Of a stretch of DNA of 9,477 nt, positions 6,310-9,477 are shown in pieces. Positions within the stretch are counted from its first letter, which is position 1, and each line of letters starts with the position of its first letter. Made by a program: the position numbers and the translations under genes. The DNA comes from DATLZM01 sp035559315. GTDB taxonomy: Bacteria; Actinomycetota; UBA4738; HRBIN12. The DNA lies in assembly GCA_035559315.1 (NCBI GenBank), contig DATMBJ010000233.1:1-9477 (forward strand). Direction: 5' to 3'. The notes under the pieces were generated by a model. That model was not told where the DNA came from and did not search any database. It was given only the letters and a program-made list of their open reading frames with translations.

Positions 6310-7560
6310 ATGGACGAGGCATGGAGGCGAGCGCTCGGACGGCGGATCTCGCGCCGGGACCTGCTCCGGGGGGCCGGCCGGGGGAGCCTGGGCCTGGGGG
6401 TGGCGGCGCTCCTGGCCGCGTGCCGTGGGCGGGAGGCGGGGGTCGCGCCCACGGGCGCCGAGAGCCCCACCCCCCCGGCCACGGAGCTGCCCCCGGTGGC
6501 GGGCGAGCTCTCGGTGGCCCAGTGGCCGCTGTACATCGACCGGGCCAAGGGTGGGCGGCGCCCCAGCCTGGAGGCGTTCCAGAAGGAGACGGGGATCCGC
6601 GTCGAGTACCGGGAGATCATCAACGACAACTACGCGTTCTTCGCCAAGCTCGCGGCGCTCCTGGAGGCCGGACAGCCGACCGGCTGGGACATCATCGCGC
6701 TCTCGGACTGGGTGGTCGGACTCATGGTCGAGCAGGGCTGGCTGCTCCCCCTCGACTGGTCGCTGCTCCCGACGGTCGAGGCGAACCTCCTGCCGGCGTT
6801 CCGCGACCCCGTGTACGACCCGGGGAACGCCCACAGCGTGCCGTGGCAGGGCGGGGTCACCGGGATCGCGTACTACCCGGACCTCGTGGGCGGGGAGATC
6901 ACCGCCTTCGCCGACCTCTGGGACCCCCGGCTCGAGGGGCGGGTGGGGATGCTCACCGAGATGGTGGACACGATGACCCTCACGCTCCTGATGCTCGGGG
7001 TCGACCCGCAGACCGCGACCTTGGACGACGCGGAGGCCGCGAAGGAGAAGCTGATCGAGCAGCGGGACGCCGGGATCGTCCGCAAGTATTACGGGCAGGA
7101 CTACGTCGACGACCTCGTCGCGAAGAACACGTGGGCCTCGATGGCCTGGTCGGGGGACATCTTCTACTACAAGTACCTGGGCGGTGCGCCGGACCTGGAG
7201 TTCGTCGTCCCGGAGGAGGGCGGGGTGATCTGGGCGACCCCGCTCGAGATCCCCGTGGGTGCGGAGCACCCCCGCGACGCCCACCTGTTCATGGACTTCT
7301 ACTACCGGCCGGAGATCGCCGCGATGGTCACGGACTGGGTCCTCTACATGACCCCCGTGAAGGGAGTCCGGGAGATCATGCTGCAGAAGGCCCAGGAGCT
7401 GAAGGGGGCCGACCGTGCCTACTACGAAACGCTGGCGAACAGCCCCCTGCTGTTCCCGCCGGACGATCCGACGGCCGCCAACCTCCATCAGTACAAGGCG
7501 TTCAGCGGCGAGGAGTTCACGGCCTGGAACGAGCTGTTCGAGGAGGTGGTCCGGGGCTGA
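6310..7560 (+). CDS. PotD/PotF-like extracellular polyamine-type binding lipoprotein (ABC transporter)
   Basis: A 416-residue solute-binding lipoprotein. The N-terminus carries a twin-arginine signal (S14-R15-R16-D17-L18-L19), a hydrophobic stretch and lipobox LLAAC with C38 as the predicted lipidated cysteine, so it should be exported folded and anchored outside the membrane. The mature part matches spermidine/putrescine-binding proteins: QWPLYID at 71-77, VPWQGGVTGIAYYP, WASMAWSGDIFYY, and EGGVIWATPLEIPVGAEHPRDA (read in two parts) followed by a helix typical of PotD. Substrates of this family include putrescine, spermidine and related amines; the ligand here is unproven. Two starts are possible: ATG 6271, only seven bases after the palindrome, or ATG 6310, preceded by GGGGGGAA. 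The latter leaves a normal Tat signal and is preferred. No permease or ATPase is adjacent: the next gene runs the other way. Confidence 0.87.
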   Translation: MDEAWRRALGRRISRRDLLRGAGRGSLGLGVAALLAACRGREAGVAPTGAESPTPPATELPPVAGELSVAQWPLYIDRAKGGRRPSLEAFQKETGIRVEYREIINDNYAFFAKLAALLEAGQPTGWDIIALSDWVVGLMVEQGWLLPLDWSLLPTVEANLLPAFRDPVYDPGNAHSVPWQGGVTGIAYYPDLVGGEITAFADLWDPRLEGRVGMLTEMVDTMTLTLLMLGVDPQTATLDDAEAAKEKLIEQRDAGIVRKYYGQDYVDDLVAKNTWASMAWSGDIFYYKYLGGAPDLEFVVPEEGGVIWATPLEIPVGAEHPRDAHLFMDFYYRPEIAAMVTDWVLYMTPVKGVREIMLQKAQELKGADRAYYETLANSPLLFPPDDPTAANLHQYKAFSGEEFTAWNELFEEVVRG

Positions 7561-7605
7561 GCCCGCGTCGGGGCGGCCCGCCGTGCTCGAGCTGAGCGAA
7601 CCGCG

Positions 7606-7627
7606 GCCCCGGCGTGCGAGTCGGGGC
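7606..7627. terminator. Weak hairpin between convergent genes
   Basis: GCCCCG (7606-7611) and CGGGGC (7622-7627) form a six-pair GC stem with a ten-base loop in the 70-base gap between the converging binding-protein and aminomutase genes. There is no T run on either side. Position suits a bidirectional terminator, but such stems arise easily by chance at this GC content. Confidence 0.25.
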
Positions 7628-7630
7628 GGC

Positions 7631-9037
7631 TCAGGCCGGGGCCGGCTGGAGCTCGCCCCGCCGGATCTGCTCCCGCCACCACGCCACGCCCTCCTCGGGC
7701 AGGCTGTGGATCGGGTCGTAGTAGGGGTAGCGGCGGGTGAGCGCCTCGGGGTCGTCGTACTCGATCCCCGTCCGGTAGTTCTTCGTCCAGTACGAGATGC
7801 CGCGGACCCGGTCGTACTCGACCGCCTGGTGGGCCCACCGCTTGCCCACGAACGGCACGTCCACCACGATCCGGGGCGTGGCGAAGCCCGGGAGGTAGCC
7901 CATGATCGCGTGCTGGAGCTCCTGCGCCTGCCACACCGCGATCCGCCAGTGCTCGGAGTTGGGGATCATGTCGCAGACGTAGAAGTAGTAGGGCATGATC
8001 TTCGCGTGATCCAGGAGCATGAAGCAGAGCTCCAGGATCTGCTCGGGCGTCGTGTTCACCCCCCGGAGCAGCACGCCCTGGTTGCGCACGTCGCGGAAGC
8101 CGGCGTCGAGGAAGACCGCCGCCGCCCGCCCCACGAGCGGGGTGACCTGCTGCGCCGCGTTCACGTGGGTGTGGACGGCGATGTCGACCCCGCGCTCCCT
8201 GGCCCGCCGGCCCATCCGCTCGGCGGCCGCCTTCACCTCGTCCTGGAGGAAGTGCTGGGGGATCCCCATGAGCCCCTTGGTCGCGAGGCGGATGTCCCGG
8301 ATGTGCTCGATGTCGAGGAGCTTCATCACGAAGTCCTCCAGGCGGTGGATGGGCACGTTGGCCATGTCGCCGCCGGAGACCACCACGTCGCGGACCATCG
8401 GGGTCCTGCGGAGGTAGTCGAGCATCGCCTCCCACCGCTCCTGCTGCTTGAGCTCGAAGCGGTACTTGAGCACCTGCGGGGTGTCGTTCCCAACGAGGTC
8501 CATCCGGGTGCAGTGCCCGCAGTACTGCGGGCAGGTGGAGATCAGCTCGGCGAGGACCTTCGTCGGGTAGCGGTGGGTCAGGCCCTCCACCGCCCACATG
8601 TCGGCCTCGTGGAGGGAGTCGCGGGAGGCCATCGGGTGGCTCGGCCACTCCGGGTCGCGCTCGGAGAACGCGGGGGCCATGTAGCGGCGCACCGGGTCGT
8701 TCCGGAGGTCCCGCTCGTTCATCGTGTTGATCATCTGCGGGGGGATCAGCATCGACATCGTGGCCCGCTCGGCCTGGTCGCGGGCGATGTCCTCGAGGAG
8801 GTCGTCGGTGAGGAAGTCCCCCAGGGCCTCCTTGAACTCCTTCAGGTTCTTCACCGTGTGGGCCCGCTGCCACTGGGCGCTCTCCCACTGCTCGCGGGTC
8901 ACGTCCCGGTAGCCCGGGAGGCGGCGCCAGTCGGGCTCGACGTACTCCCGCTCGAGGGGGTAGCGGAACGGCTGGTCGGCGGCGTGCGCCCTGGGCTCGC
9001 GGTGGGCCGGCCGCCCGCGGTTCGCCTCGTCGCTCAT
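7631..9037 (-). CDS. KamA-family radical SAM/PLP aminomutase (lysine 2,3-aminomutase-like)
   Basis: A 468-residue enzyme of the lysine 2,3-aminomutase family, which moves an alpha-amino group to the beta carbon using S-adenosylmethionine, a [4Fe-4S] cluster and PLP. The cluster motif is C169-P-Q-Y-C173-G-H-C176. Other family marks are VSGGDMA (220-226) and NQGVLLRGVN (319-328). PYYFYVCD places D356 and IVVDVP places D393; their spacing of 37 equals that of the two lysine-recognising aspartates of clostridial KamA (D293 and D330). The PLP lysine is probably K399, but its loop reads DVPFVGK rather than DAPGGGGK, one residue shorter. Length is near AblA/KamA and well above EpmB. ATG at 9037 has GGAGG six bases upstream. 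No beta-lysine acetyltransferase or lysine fermentation genes are adjacent, so the product could be beta-lysine or another beta-amino acid; it may belong to an uncharacterised AblA-like clade. Confidence 0.87.
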   Translation of the reverse strand: MSDEANRGRPAHREPRAHAADQPFRYPLEREYVEPDWRRLPGYRDVTREQWESAQWQRAHTVKNLKEFKEALGDFLTDDLLEDIARDQAERATMSMLIPPQMINTMNERDLRNDPVRRYMAPAFSERDPEWPSHPMASRDSLHEADMWAVEGLTHRYPTKVLAELISTCPQYCGHCTRMDLVGNDTPQVLKYRFELKQQERWEAMLDYLRRTPMVRDVVVSGGDMANVPIHRLEDFVMKLLDIEHIRDIRLATKGLMGIPQHFLQDEVKAAAERMGRRARERGVDIAVHTHVNAAQQVTPLVGRAAAVFLDAGFRDVRNQGVLLRGVNTTPEQILELCFMLLDHAKIMPYYFYVCDMIPNSEHWRIAVWQAQELQHAIMGYLPGFATPRIVVDVPFVGKRWAHQAVEYDRVRGISYWTKNYRTGIEYDDPEALTRRYPYYDPIHSLPEEGVAWWREQIRRGELQPAPA

Positions 9038-9043
9038 CTGGGG

Positions 9044-9081
9044 CCTCCGGTCGGAAGGGTTCCGGTACGGAAGCCAGTCTA
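9044..9081 (-). promoter_or_regulatory. Candidate -10 and ribosome binding site of the aminomutase gene
   Basis: On the - strand TAGACT (9081 down to 9076) fits an actinobacterial -10 element, and GGAGG (9048 down to 9044) is a strong Shine-Dalgarno six bases before the ATG at 9037. The leader would be about 30 bases. I see no convincing -35 at 17-18 bases, so the -10 is tentative while the ribosome binding site is firm and decides the start. Confidence 0.45.
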
Positions 9082-9139
9082 CCCCCGATCCGTCCCCCTC
9101 GACGCGGGTCCGGGCGGAGGATGTTCGGCCGGGTGTCGC

Positions 9140-9430
9140 TCAGCGACGGGGGCCGCGCGGCCCGCGGGCCGGACCGCCGCCCGGGCGCTCCCCCCGACGG
9201 CGCTCGAAGCGAGGCTCGGGCCCCTTCTTCGGCAGGCGGGCGGAGAGCGGCGCGACCCCGGTGCGCTCGAGCCGGACCTCGATGTACTCGCCGCGCATCC
9301 AGCGGTCGGTCTCCCGCCACCCGTCGGAGAGGAGGGACCGGAGCCTGCCGGCGGACGTCTTCCGCAGGCGCTCGGTGTTCGGCTCCTTGAGGTAGAGCCG
9401 CTCGTGGATGACCTCGCGGTGATCGGCCAT
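9140..9430 (-). CDS. Small basic protein of unknown function
   Basis: A 96-residue hypothetical protein that I cannot assign to a family. Residues about 1-66 look like a compact domain with mixed charge and regular hydrophobic spacing (VIHERLYLKEP, then RLRSLLSDGWRETDRWMRG, then YIEVRLERTGVAPLSARLPK). The last 30 residues are Gly/Pro/Arg-rich, strongly basic and probably disordered, which would suit binding to nucleic acid or another acidic partner. There is no signal peptide or membrane segment. ATG at 9430 is chosen; a GTG two codons upstream (9436) is the alternative. A TAGCCT lies nine bases before the ATG and no Shine-Dalgarno is seen, so initiation could be leaderless. It precedes the aminomutase gene in the same direction with a gap of 102 bases. 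Amino-acid make-up of the first two thirds is unlike the Pro/Arg/Gly shadow frames nearby, which supports a real gene. Confidence 0.65.
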   Translation of the reverse strand: MADHREVIHERLYLKEPNTERLRKTSAGRLRSLLSDGWRETDRWMRGEYIEVRLERTGVAPLSARLPKKGPEPRFERRRGERPGGGPARGPRGPRR

Positions 9431-9477
9431 AGGCACGCAAGGCTACCAGGCCGGGCGGGCGGCGCCCCCCAGGGCCC

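Noticed and set aside
6150..7595. 481-codon + strand frame over the binding protein
   Set aside because: Shadow frame without motifs; the frame at 6310 has a Tat signal, lipobox and PotD signatures.
7631..9037. EpmB (elongation factor P lysine mutase) identity for the KamA-like protein
   Set aside because: It is over 100 residues longer than EpmB and keeps both free-amino-acid-binding aspartates; no efp or epmA is nearby.
7488..9440. A 650-codon open frame on the - strand in another frame over the aminomutase
   Set aside because: Its translation is low-complexity Arg/Pro/Gly/Ala without motifs, while the overlapping frame has a full radical SAM enzyme. Long false frames are expected at this GC content.
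1..9477. CRISPR arrays, tRNA or rRNA genes, insertion sequences, phage or defence genes
   Set aside because: No regularly spaced repeats, cloverleaf-like segments, transposase motifs or long terminal inverted repeats were seen on reading both strands.

Overview
The window is very GC-rich, free of RNA genes and mobile elements, and densely coding, with GTG starts as common as ATG. The gene styles (actinobacterial-type sulfatase, Tat lipoprotein, TetR/MarR regulators, apparently leaderless starts) suggest a chromosomal segment of a high-GC actinomycete-like bacterium, possibly an uncultured lineage. A high-GC Chloroflexota relative cannot be excluded from sequence alone.

Left block (about 1-5390, all + strand, tightly packed): the 3' part of a MarR-type regulator; a fused MogA/MoaB-XdhC protein (molybdenum cofactor synthesis plus molybdo-hydroxylase maturation); a formylglycine-type secreted sulfatase whose start overlaps the fusion gene by 4 bases; a membrane-anchored or secreted phosphoesterase of the phospholipase C/AcpA family; and a TetR regulator. 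Spacings of -4 to +34 bases suggest one transcription unit, perhaps with an internal leaderless promoter before the phosphoesterase. The pairing of a cytosolic cofactor gene with two exported ester hydrolases is unexplained.

Middle block (5360-7560): a carbon-nitrogen hydrolase of the nitrilase superfamily on the - strand, tail to tail with the TetR gene and overlapping it by 31 bases, is divergent from a PotD/PotF-like polyamine-type binding lipoprotein on the + strand. Between their starts lies a perfect 22-base palindrome that overlaps the likely -35 element of the hydrolase. The simplest reading is that the TetR protein controls this divergent pair, forming a small module for uptake and deamidation of an amine-containing compound. 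No transporter permease or ATPase is present.

Right block (7631-9436, - strand): a lysine 2,3-aminomutase-like radical SAM/PLP enzyme (KamA family) and, upstream of it in the same direction, a 96-98 residue unknown basic protein. The aminomutase keeps the [4Fe-4S] cysteines and both substrate-binding aspartates at canonical spacing, but its PLP-lysine loop is shortened and lacks the usual glycine run, so its substrate should not be assumed to be lysine.

The most interesting items are the MogA-XdhC fusion, the palindrome-controlled hydrolase/binding-protein pair, and the divergent KamA with its small neighbour. No complete new defence or mobile system was recognised.
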